Below, in pieces: positions 1 to 5,592 of a DNA stretch of 6,337 nt. Position 1 is the first letter of the stretch, and the number at the start of each line of letters is the position of its first letter. The notes beneath the pieces are model-generated. The model searched no databases, had not been told where the DNA came from, and saw nothing but the letters and a program-made list of their open reading frames with translations. Position numbers and translations under genes: made by a program. The stretch comes from Gammaproteobacteria bacterium (GTDB lineage Bacteria; Pseudomonadota; Gammaproteobacteria; SZUA-229), in the NCBI GenBank assembly GCA_002401185.1, contig NVSH01000008.1, forward strand, positions 4,200-10,536, written 5' to 3'.

Positions 1-1911
1 ATCTCGCTGGGTATGCTGGTCGATGATACTGTCGTGGTGGTCGAAGCTATCTACCAGCGTCTGGTCAGAGGTGCTGACCGTATCACGGCCTGCATCGAGG
101 CATTAAAAGAAGTCGGAGCACCGGTCACCACCGCCGTACTGACGACCATGGCTGCATTTTTACCGTTGGTTTTAATGCCAGGCATCATGGGACAATTCAT
201 GATGGTGGTGCCACTGGTCGTCTCTATCGGCCTGGCCATTAGCCTAATTGAAGCGTTTTGGATGTTACCAGCACATATCATCGCCATGAAAACAGATTTT
301 AGCCAGCCTTCAAAAATGCAGGTATGGCGACAGAAATTCACTCATCGTTTACAGATAAGTTATATACGTAGCCTGATCAAAGTCATGCGCTATCCGGGGC
401 GAGCGGCAGCAGTTATCGTTTTACCCTTTCTACTGGCGATCGGTTCGATTGTTGCGGAGACGGTCAAAATCGACTTTTTTGCCAGTGACCCCATCCGTAA
501 ATTTTATGTCAATGTCGAAATGCCGCCGGGCACAACGCTGGAAGACACACTACAGACAACACTTAACATAGAAAAAGTTGCACGTAGTTTGTTAAGTGAC
601 GATGAAACACGCGCACTGGTCAGCTATGCCGGCCAGATGTTTACTGAAACCGAACCCTTCTTCGGCAACAACTACGGCCAAATCATGGTCAGCCTGAAAC
701 CAGACAATAACAATGACTATCGCCATATCGATGTCGTTCTTGAGCAGATTCGCGATGCCGTTAGTGATTACCCTGGGCCGATTAATATTTCCTTTTTCCG
801 TCTCGCCGGCGGGCCACCGACGGCAAAACCGATCAGTATCAAAGTTCGTGGTGACGATCTATCGCAGATACAGACTGCCGCCGAGGCATTAAAGAAAATC
901 TTACGCGAAATCCCAGCGATCCAAGATATTTCTGATGACGCCGCCAAAGGACGTAACGAACTTAATCTGGTATTTAATCGTTACGCGATTCAAAATAGTG
1001 GCTTAACACCCGCCGTTATCGCACGCAACCTGCGGCTACTGGTCGATGGCGAAATTGTTGCTTCGATGCAACACAACGGTGAGCAGCTGGAAGTGCGGGT
1101 AAGAGCATTACACGGCGAGCTACACAGCGTAAATGCCCTGTTGTATACACAAATTGTATTACCAGACGGTAATAGCCGCCCACTTTCTTATTTCCTCAGT
1201 GACGAAACAGCAACCGGCCCAGGTAATATTCGCCATTACAATTACCGTCGCGCGATTACCGTCGAAGCTGATCTCGACACTAACCAGCTGAACACGGTAG
1301 AAGCCAATGATCTAATTAAAGCCAAATGGCTTAAGATAGCCAATCAATACAGTGAGAATGACCTTAATTTTAGCGGCCAGCTTGACGATATTAATGAAAG
1401 CATCAACGCTATGTTTGTTCTGTTGCTGTTCGGGGTTTTACTTATCTACGCTATCCTCGGTACGCAATTTAAAAGCTACTTTCAGCCTTTGATTATATTA
1501 TCGACAGTACCCATGGCATTTACCGGCGTAATTTTAGGTTTACTGATTACCAATAACCCACTGAGCCTGTATACCCTGTACGGCGTCGTTGCGCTAGCGG
1601 GCATCGCAGTCAATGCAGCCATCGTTCTCATCTCTGCTGCCAATACACGGCTGCACGATGGCATGAACGTCACCCATGCCACCATTTACGCCGCGCGGCG
1701 TCGTGTCATACCTATATTAATAACCACATTAACAACGATTGCAGGGTTATCCTCACTCGCATTGGGACTAGGCGGAGAATCGTTAATATGGGGACCGGTT
1801 GCTACAGCTATCGTCTGGGGGTTAGCCTTTTCAAGTCTGTTAACCCTGTTCGCCATCCCGTTGATATTCCGACTGTTTGTTAACGAACCACACAATAAAC
1901 TTAAAACTTAA
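1..1911 (+). CDS. RND efflux transporter permease subunit, C-terminal part (5' end outside window)
   Basis: Inner-membrane, proton-driven pump subunit of the resistance-nodulation-division superfamily, which normally works as a trimer with a periplasmic adaptor and an outer-membrane channel. The frame is open from base 1, so the gene begins upstream; 636 of the usual ~1030 residues are visible. Residues 1-20 are TM4 with GMLVDD, whose Asp pair (8, 9) matches AcrB D407/D408. TM5-TM6 lie at about 42-90 and TM7 at about 134-154. The second periplasmic porter/docking half spans about 155-465, and TM8-TM12 about 467-625. TM10 reads GIAVNAAIVLIS, so the lysine equivalent to AcrB K940 is replaced by Asn538, and no charged residue remains in the helix. 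TM11 keeps an Arg-rich entry and the ITTLTTIAG stretch. Substrate cannot be told; the family includes drug, dye and other efflux pumps. Family assignment is secure. The adaptor gene is expected upstream, outside the window. No clear terminator follows. Confidence 0.95.
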   Translation: MSLGMLVDDTVVVVEAIYQRLVRGADRITACIEALKEVGAPVTTAVLTTMAAFLPLVLMPGIMGQFMMVVPLVVSIGLAISLIEAFWMLPAHIIAMKTDFSQPSKMQVWRQKFTHRLQISYIRSLIKVMRYPGRAAAVIVLPFLLAIGSIVAETVKIDFFASDPIRKFYVNVEMPPGTTLEDTLQTTLNIEKVARSLLSDDETRALVSYAGQMFTETEPFFGNNYGQIMVSLKPDNNNDYRHIDVVLEQIRDAVSDYPGPINISFFRLAGGPPTAKPISIKVRGDDLSQIQTAAEALKKILREIPAIQDISDDAAKGRNELNLVFNRYAIQNSGLTPAVIARNLRLLVDGEIVASMQHNGEQLEVRVRALHGELHSVNALLYTQIVLPDGNSRPLSYFLSDETATGPGNIRHYNYRRAITVEADLDTNQLNTVEANDLIKAKWLKIANQYSENDLNFSGQLDDINESINAMFVLLLFGVLLIYAILGTQFKSYFQPLIILSTVPMAFTGVILGLLITNNPLSLYTLYGVVALAGIAVNAAIVLISAANTRLHDGMNVTHATIYAARRRVIPILITTLTTIAGLSSLALGLGGESLIWGPVATAIVWGLAFSSLLTLFAIPLIFRLFVNEPHNKLKT

Positions 1912-2010
1912 AAACACACATAAAAGCTGTATTTATTATTAAACGATTTATATTTATAATATATTGTCGGGTGTAGTCGCTTGCTAATGGATAGGCTATA
2001 TCCTATAAGT

Positions 2011-2040
2011 TTGCAATGTGTAGTGGTTATGTGGTAAAAA
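2011..2040 (+). promoter_or_regulatory. Candidate dksA promoter P1 (extended -10, GC-rich discriminator)
   Basis: TTGCAA (2011-2016) is separated by 18 bases from TAAAAA (2035-2040). The -10 is preceded by TGG (2032-2034), an extended -10 arrangement. Bases just downstream (2041-2050, GTCGCTCGCG) are strongly GC-rich within very AT-rich DNA, which would give a GC-rich discriminator near a start at about 2047. Such discriminators are typical of promoters inhibited by ppGpp/DksA. Each hexamer matches the sigma-70 consensus at 4 of 6 positions. Prediction by eye only. Confidence 0.4.
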
Positions 2041-2085
2041 GTCGCTCGCGAGATTGCGAACGAAATAAATTTTTTTATTAAGTCA

Positions 2086-2112
2086 TTGATTTTACAATCG
2101 ATTGTGTAGAAT
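2086..2112 (+). promoter_or_regulatory. Candidate dksA-proximal promoter P2
   Basis: TTGATT (2086-2091) and TAGAAT (2107-2112) lie 15 bases apart, slightly short for sigma-70. A start near 2119 would leave a leader of about 16 bases containing the GGAG ribosome binding site at 2125-2128. The palindrome at 2094-2105 fills the spacer between the two hexamers. An alternative reading is TTTACA (2091-2096) with TAATAA (2113-2118), spaced by 16. Weak by-eye call. Confidence 0.25.
2094..2105. promoter_or_regulatory. 12-bp perfect palindrome, possible operator
   Basis: ACAATCGATTGT is identical to its own reverse complement. It lies 29 bases before the dksA start and inside the spacer of the P2 candidate, where a bound repressor would block RNA polymerase. 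No regulator is identified. Chance occurrence in AT-rich DNA is possible. Confidence 0.3.
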
Positions 2113-2134
2113 TAATAATATATTGGAGTTATAG

Positions 2135-2569
2135 ATGGCAAATTCAGCGCCAACCCTTAATCAAACAGTAAAGCCTTACAAAGCAAAAAAAGGCGAAGAT
2201 TACATGAGTGATGGTCAGGTAGAACACTTCACCGAAATTCTCGACGCCTGGAAAGTAGAATTAATGTCGGAAGTTGATCGCACGGTGGACCACATGAAAG
2301 ATGACGCTGCAAGTTTTCCAGATCCCGCTGATCGTGCAACCCAGGAAGAAGAGTTTAGCCTTGAATTACGAACACGTGATCGTGAACGTAAACTAATCAA
2401 AAAAATTGACGACACCATAGCACTGATTAGCAATGGCGAATACGGTTACTGCGAGACCTGCGATGTTGAAATTGGTTTACGCAGGATGGAAGCTCGACCG
2501 ACCGCAACACAATGCATCGACTGCAAAAGTCTTGATGAAATAAAAGAAAAACAAACACGCGGAAAATAA
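2135..2569 (+). CDS. dksA: RNA polymerase-binding transcription factor DksA
   Basis: Cytoplasmic protein that enters the secondary channel of RNA polymerase and, with ppGpp, represses rRNA-type promoters and activates amino-acid biosynthesis promoters in the stringent response. The 144 residues match E. coli DksA (151 aa) almost throughout. The coiled coil spans about 26-100, with tip motif FPDPADRA whose Asp63 and Asp66 correspond to E. coli D71 and D74. EEEFSLELRTRDRERKLIKKI follows. The C-terminal zinc finger has four cysteines at 106, 109, 127 and 130 (CETC...CIDC), so this is the canonical zinc-binding type, not a cysteine-poor paralogue. The N-terminal tail is a little shorter than in E. 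coli. The start is supported by GGAG at 2125-2128, six bases upstream. A strong terminator and then gluQ follow. Identification is essentially certain. Confidence 0.98.
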   Translation: MANSAPTLNQTVKPYKAKKGEDYMSDGQVEHFTEILDAWKVELMSEVDRTVDHMKDDAASFPDPADRATQEEEFSLELRTRDRERKLIKKIDDTIALISNGEYGYCETCDVEIGLRRMEARPTATQCIDCKSLDEIKEKQTRGK

Positions 2570-2603
2570 TGCTAACAACATAATATTTTTCTCCTGTTAA
2601 ATT

Positions 2604-2637
2604 AAAAAAAGCCGATATACATATATCGGCTTTTTTT
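2604..2637 (+). terminator. Intrinsic terminator after dksA
   Basis: The stem GCCGATATA (2611-2619) pairs with TATATCGGC (2622-2630). At least seven base pairs are realistic once the A-T pairs next to the short loop open. It is preceded by seven A (2604-2610) and followed by seven T (2631-2637), so it could also stop transcription from the other strand. It lies 34 bases past the dksA stop and before gluQ. In Shigella flexneri a terminator between dksA and gluQ is known to limit gluQ expression; the position here is equivalent. Confidence 0.9.
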
Positions 2638-2642
2638 GTGGC

Positions 2643-2668
2643 TTTTAATAATACCGTTTTTAATAATA
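2643..2668. repeat. Short direct repeat, 11 bp x 2
   Basis: TTTTAATAATA occurs at 2643-2653 and again at 2658-2668, a 15-base period, in the AT-rich dksA-gluQ gap downstream of the terminator. It may be only low-complexity DNA; a role as an upstream element for gluQ transcription is speculative. Confidence 0.35.
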
Positions 2669-2727
2669 GAAACAAAATAATGAATTGTTTTATGATTGTG
2701 GAACAAAATTTTAATCTAAACGCTTAA

Positions 2728-3639
2728 ATGACGGACATTAAACCCACAACCTACCGAGGTCGATTTGCCCCATCACCAACCGGTGAAGTGCATTTTGGAA
2801 CACTCGTCGCCGCCGTTGGCAGCTATCTCCAGGCAAAAAAAAATAATGGCAAATGGTTAATACGTATAGAAGATGTTGACGTAACACGTACGGTTAAAAA
2901 CGCAGACCGCGATATCCTCAACACACTTGAGGCGTTCGGCTTCGAGTGGCATGACGAGGTCATCTATCAATCAGAGCATACGCATTATTACCTTGAAGCA
3001 TTGCATCGGCTGAATGCAGAATTACTCACTTTTCCCTGTACATGCACACGAAAGCAATTAACCAAAACAAACGCAGACATCTACCCCGGTACCTGTCGAG
3101 ATAAGCCGGCACCTAAGCATTACGATTATGCGATTCGACTCATGGCTAACGATACTGAGATAATTTTTTGTGATGCTGTGATGGGTCAACAGTCACAAAA
3201 CATCAAACAGCAATGCGGTGATTTCATCATCAAGCGCCGCGATGGATTATTTGCATACCAGTTAGCTGTGGTCGTGGATGATGCCTTGCAGGGCATCACT
3301 GAAGTTGTCCGTGGTAACGACCTACTTGATTCAACACCCCGACAGATTTACCTACAACAATTACTTCATTACCCAACACCCAACTATTGTCATCTACCAC
3401 TTGCTGTCGATGTGACAGGCAAAAAGATAAGTAAATCGGCAGGCACCGCCAATATAGATATAAATATTAAAGAAAAAACATTATGTGATGTATTACGCTT
3501 TTTAGGGCAACAGCCACCAGCTGAGATAATCGAATCTAACATTCACGACATCTGGCATTGGGCAATAAAACACTGGCAGTTAAATCAGATACCTCAAAAG
3601 CGTCACATTACTCAAATACAGAACACTAAACATGTATGA
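2728..3639 (+). CDS. gluQ: Glutamyl-Q tRNA(Asp) synthetase (GluQ-RS)
   Basis: Cytoplasmic paralogue of the glutamyl-tRNA synthetase catalytic domain. It activates glutamate without tRNA and attaches it to queuosine at position 34 of tRNA-Asp. The 303-aa length and lack of an anticodon-binding domain separate it from true GluRS (about 470 aa). The class I signature is FAPSPTGEVHFGTL, with the HIGH-like HFGT at 22-25. Zinc ligands typical of the family are visible as C104, C106, Y119 and C123 (CTC...YPGTC). RGNDLLDSTPRQIYL spans 195-209, and the KMSKS-type loop is KISKS at 233-237. An in-frame TAA directly precedes the ATG, so the start cannot lie further upstream. No convincing Shine-Dalgarno is present in the AT-rich 20 bases before it. 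Expression probably comes from dksA read-through plus perhaps a weak local promoter. The dksA-gluQ order is characteristic of Gammaproteobacteria. Confidence 0.96.
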   Translation: MTDIKPTTYRGRFAPSPTGEVHFGTLVAAVGSYLQAKKNNGKWLIRIEDVDVTRTVKNADRDILNTLEAFGFEWHDEVIYQSEHTHYYLEALHRLNAELLTFPCTCTRKQLTKTNADIYPGTCRDKPAPKHYDYAIRLMANDTEIIFCDAVMGQQSQNIKQQCGDFIIKRRDGLFAYQLAVVVDDALQGITEVVRGNDLLDSTPRQIYLQQLLHYPTPNYCHLPLAVDVTGKKISKSAGTANIDINIKEKTLCDVLRFLGQQPPAEIIESNIHDIWHWAIKHWQLNQIPQKRHITQIQNTKHV

Positions 3640-3659
3640 CTTAAGGGCACCTCTATTAA

Positions 3660-3688
3660 TAGAAACGACCAACCATCGACGTTATAAT
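3660..3688 (+). promoter_or_regulatory. Candidate sigma-70 promoter for the CopZ-like/HPP genes
   Basis: A perfect TATAAT at 3683-3688 lies 17 bases after TAGAAA (3660-3665, 4 of 6 consensus matches). Transcription would start near 3695, about 25 bases before the preferred ATG at 3720. This would allow the CopZ-like gene to be expressed independently of dksA-gluQ. I see no clear operator dyad around it. Confidence 0.5.
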
Positions 3689-3719
3689 AAACACAGCATG
3701 TGCAAAAAGAGCTTTGATA

Positions 3720-4157
3720 ATGAATAACTGTTGTACACAAAAAGAAACATTAAAAGCCTACCCACCTACGCTTCATTGTCCGGCAAACGGTAAACTCTAC
3801 AATAAGGTAAAACGTAAAACAATTTTACATCACCTCCTGTCGCCCTGGTCATTCACACTACATGAGCAAGGCTATTATTTTTGCACAGACCCTGAATGTG
3901 GCGTTGTTTATTTTGGACAGGATAAAACGCGTATTGCTGTCGATGATGTAAGAACAACTCTGTGGCAAAAGACCAACGATGCCCATTCATTCATCTGTTA
4001 TTGCTTCGGTGTCACCAAAAGCCTTGCGCTGTCGGATGAAGGAATAAAAGACTTCGTCAAAACACAGACTAAAAATGCTCTTTGTTCTTGCGAAACAAGT
4101 AACCCCTCTGGACGTTGCTGCTTAAAAGATTTCCCAACAACTAAAAATCAAGCTTAA
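3720..4157 (+). CDS. CopZ-type zinc and [2Fe-2S] cluster-binding protein, stand-alone
   Basis: Small cytoplasmic protein resembling the N-terminal domain of the Archaeoglobus-type copper chaperone CopZ, which binds one zinc and one [2Fe-2S] cluster. From the preferred start it has 145 residues. Likely metal ligands are C20 (in CPANG, where a second Cys is common), C55 and C60 (FCTDPEC, followed by GVVYF), C93 and C95 (CYCFG), C122 and C124 (CSCE), and C133-C134 (NPSGRCCL). The C-terminal cluster resembles BFD-like [2Fe-2S] domains. The heavy-metal-associated copper domain of full CopZ is absent, so copper delivery cannot be assumed; iron-sulfur or redox sensing is equally possible. A TTG at 3714 is in frame, but ATG at 3720 has AAGAG at 3707-3711, eight bases upstream, and is the better start. 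The HPP gene follows after 84 bases on the same strand with no terminator between, suggesting co-transcription. Confidence 0.82.
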   Translation: MNNCCTQKETLKAYPPTLHCPANGKLYNKVKRKTILHHLLSPWSFTLHEQGYYFCTDPECGVVYFGQDKTRIAVDDVRTTLWQKTNDAHSFICYCFGVTKSLALSDEGIKDFVKTQTKNALCSCETSNPSGRCCLKDFPTTKNQA

Positions 4158-4200
4158 TTCAACAACCACCTAATGATTCTTAGCATGGCAAGACAAAACC

Positions 4201-4245
4201 ATGATGAAGACACGACACTTGTCTATGAATGAGATCGCTAAATGA
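4201..4245 (+). CDS. Possible 14-codon leader ORF overlapping the HPP start
   Basis: A short open frame starts with tandem ATG codons (4201, 4204) and ends at TGA 4243-4245, sharing ATGA (4242-4245) with the start of the HPP gene. Its peptide would be MMKTRHLSMNEIAK. The ATGA overlap is the usual geometry for stop-restart translational coupling. No good Shine-Dalgarno precedes it and the peptide is not recognisable, so it may be chance. Confidence 0.25.
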   Translation: MMKTRHLSMNEIAK

Positions 4246-5180
4246 AAGAAATCATCCTGAAATACCTTGGTATCGAGCGCTATCGTGTTAGCCACACTGA
4301 AAAACTTGTTTCTGCATTAGGTGCTTTCTTAGGTATCTATCTTATTTTTCACACCAGTGCCTATTTCTTAGAGGGCATATTTGCTTATTTAATCGTTGCG
4401 TCGATGGGAGCATCCGCGGTATTGCTGTTCGCCGTACCGCATAGCCCGTTATCACAACCCTGGTCACTTTTTGGCGGTCACATGCTATCCGCTATCATCG
4501 GCATAAGTTGCGCCAAATTCATACCTGATACAGCTCTTGCCGCATCACTTGCGGTTGGATTAGCTGTCGGCGCCATGTATTACGCCCATTGCATTCATCC
4601 ACCAGGTGGGGCAACAGCTTTATCTGCTGTCATCGGTGGTACAGAAGTCCAGCAATTGGGCTATCAGTTTATATTTACACCCGTGCTTATCAACGTTATA
4701 ACCATCATATGCATTGCCATCCTTTTTAATTATTTATTCAAATGGAGACGTTATCCTGCTTACCTGGCACAAAAACAGGCGACGACCATTAAAAAAGACG
4801 ACAGCGCAATAAGCCACGAAGATTTTATATACGCGTTAAGCGAATTCGAATCCTTTATCGATATATCAGAAAATGACCTTTTAAAAATATATGAGGTTGT
4901 AACCAAACGCCATGAAAACACGAACATCCAGCACCATGCACTGGAACACGGACACTATTACAGTAACGGCAAGTACGGCAATCTTTGGTCTGTTAGACAA
5001 ATCGTTGATTGGGACGTGAGCAGCCAATCAGGTGAAGAGCAACTTATCTATAAGATAGTCGCAGGTGCCAATCGACGAAACGCTGGTGTCATGACGAAAA
5101 ACGAATTTACACAATGGGCAAAACACGAAGTCATTCGGGACGAAGACAATTGGCGGCGAATAGATAACAATAATGAATAA
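4242..5180 (+). CDS. HPP family integral membrane protein with soluble C-terminal region
   Basis: Multi-span inner-membrane protein of the HPP family, named for its His-Pro-Pro motif. Plant and cyanobacterial members have been linked to nitrite transport; bacterial substrates are mostly unknown. Visible in order: a short cytoplasmic start (1-18); hydrophobic segments at about 21-44, 46-65, 80-93 and 97-117; the signature stretch MGASAVLLFAVPHSPLSQPW (55-74) with GGHMLSA after it; HPPGGATAL at 119-127; and a last span at about 145-166 ending in the basic KWRR. Residues 175-312 are charged and soluble. SHEDFIYALSEFESFIDISE (191-210) is reminiscent of the tail of other HPP proteins, and a second block holds LWSVRQIVDW and EFTQWAKHEV. 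I do not see a CBS pair, which some HPP proteins carry. A weak GAG (4231-4233) lies eight bases before the ATG. Expression probably runs from the promoter ahead of the CopZ-like gene. The family call is firm; function is open. Confidence 0.9.
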   Translation: MKEIILKYLGIERYRVSHTEKLVSALGAFLGIYLIFHTSAYFLEGIFAYLIVASMGASAVLLFAVPHSPLSQPWSLFGGHMLSAIIGISCAKFIPDTALAASLAVGLAVGAMYYAHCIHPPGGATALSAVIGGTEVQQLGYQFIFTPVLINVITIICIAILFNYLFKWRRYPAYLAQKQATTIKKDDSAISHEDFIYALSEFESFIDISENDLLKIYEVVTKRHENTNIQHHALEHGHYYSNGKYGNLWSVRQIVDWDVSSQSGEEQLIYKIVAGANRRNAGVMTKNEFTQWAKHEVIRDEDNWRRIDNNNE

Positions 5181-5188
5181 GCGCCGCC
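5152..5188. repeat. GC-rich inverted repeat spanning the HPP stop codon
   Basis: GGCGGCG (5152-5158) and CGCCGCC (5182-5188) are exact complements around a 23-base AT-rich loop containing the stop of the HPP gene. In RNA this could form a seven-pair, all-GC stem. No T-tract follows, so it is not a standard intrinsic terminator; it might protect the 3' end or slow polymerase. Confidence 0.4.
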
Positions 5189-5280
5189 CAGAATATACTG
5201 TCGTGGTTTGCCAACATATTCATTCATTTTATGGCAACAAAAATTCCGCTTTAACAAACCTTAAATAACATTTGTTACAA

Positions 5281-5301
5281 ACAACTTTAACTAAAAGTTG
5301 T
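5281..5301. repeat. 8-bp perfect inverted repeat (hairpin or operator)
   Basis: ACAACTTT (5281-5288) pairs with AAAGTTGT (5294-5301) around the five-base loop AACTA. A T-rich run appears only eight bases later (5309-5313), so a terminator role for HPP transcripts is weak. It lies about 40 bases upstream of the 5340-5368 promoter candidate, so it could also be a regulator site. Confidence 0.35.
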
Positions 5302-5339
5302 CACCATGTTTTTATTATAAATCAACCTATTGCATGACA

Positions 5340-5368
5340 TTAATAAAATATTAATTAACTAATATAAT
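5340..5368 (+). promoter_or_regulatory. Candidate sigma-70 promoter in the intergenic region
   Basis: TTAATA (5340-5345, 4 of 6 matches) is 17 bases before a perfect TATAAT (5363-5368). Transcription would start near 5375 and run through a leader of about 250 bases to the small membrane protein gene, then to the terminator at 5768-5798. The surrounding DNA is so AT-rich that chance matches are common. Confidence 0.4.
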
Positions 5369-5522
5369 CGCCTACAATTATATTGAAACTATTTTATCCA
5401 GAAAAGCCATACACAAACATAGGCACATCATTTAACACTATAAATACCGACATATTCGACAAAAAATAATTCGAACTTTAAAACAGGAAACTGAAATTAT
5501 TTTGTTTTCAAACTGTTATTTT

Positions 5523-5543
5523 TTTGTCACTGCAATTGACAAA
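5523..5543. promoter_or_regulatory. Dyad TTTGTCA-N7-TGACAAA, candidate operator
   Basis: Two exact complementary 7-base arms (5523-5529 and 5537-5543) are separated by seven bases. Their centres are 14 bases apart, between one and two helical turns. The right arm overlaps a perfect -35 hexamer, TTGACA (5536-5541). The regulator is not recognisable. Confidence 0.4.
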
Positions 5544-5565
5544 GGCCTGTGTTCAGGCGTACGCT
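5536..5565 (+). promoter_or_regulatory. Candidate promoter proximal to the small membrane protein gene
   Basis: A perfect TTGACA (5536-5541) is followed after 18 bases by the poor -10 TACGCT (5560-5565, 3 of 6). The spacer contains a 5-bp dyad, GCCTG (5545-5549) and CAGGC (5554-5558). A strong -35, weak -10 and dyad in the spacer suggest an activator-dependent promoter, loosely recalling MerR-type sites, though the spacer is shorter than their usual 19-20 bases. Confidence 0.3.
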
Positions 5566-5592
5566 TGTAAGCCGTCAGGTGACACGTCTGGC
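5545..5592 (+). other. GC-richer foldable leader upstream of the 35-aa protein
   Basis: This is a run of short dyads in otherwise AT-rich DNA: GCCTG/CAGGC (5545-5549, 5554-5558), GCTT/AAGC (5563-5566, 5569-5572), and a wobble-rich stem joining 5574-5580 with 5586-5592. If transcribed from the promoter near 5363 it would be a structured 5' leader ending about 17 bases before the AAGGAG. I do not recognise a known riboswitch class. Confidence 0.3.

Noticed and set aside
51..341. 96-aa open frame on the - strand inside the RND gene
   Set aside because: It is fully antisense to a strongly conserved RND coding region, with no recognisable protein features or ribosome binding site.
1482..1895. Two - strand open frames of 67 and 69 aa inside the RND gene
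   Set aside because: They are shadows of the membrane-segment codons of the RND gene; the + strand protein is unmistakable.
1989..2006. Nested short inverted repeats (ATAGG/CCTAT, GGATA/TATCC) upstream of dksA
   Set aside because: Five-base arms in AT-rich DNA are expected by chance, and there is no T-tract to make a terminator for the RND gene.
2215..2675. Two - strand open frames across dksA and its terminator
   Set aside because: One is antisense to DksA; the other runs through the terminator hairpin and has a low-complexity sequence.
4191..4224. AGACAA/TTGTCT inverted repeat ahead of the HPP gene
   Set aside because: Six-base arms separated by 22 bases, with no supporting promoter or further pairing.
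5048..5257. 69-aa - strand open frame over the end of the HPP gene
   Set aside because: It is mostly antisense to the HPP coding region and has no recognisable family.
5482..5525. AACAG...CTGTT pair followed by a T-tract, as a possible terminator
   Set aside because: The stem is only five base pairs with a loop of about 26 bases, too weak for an intrinsic terminator.
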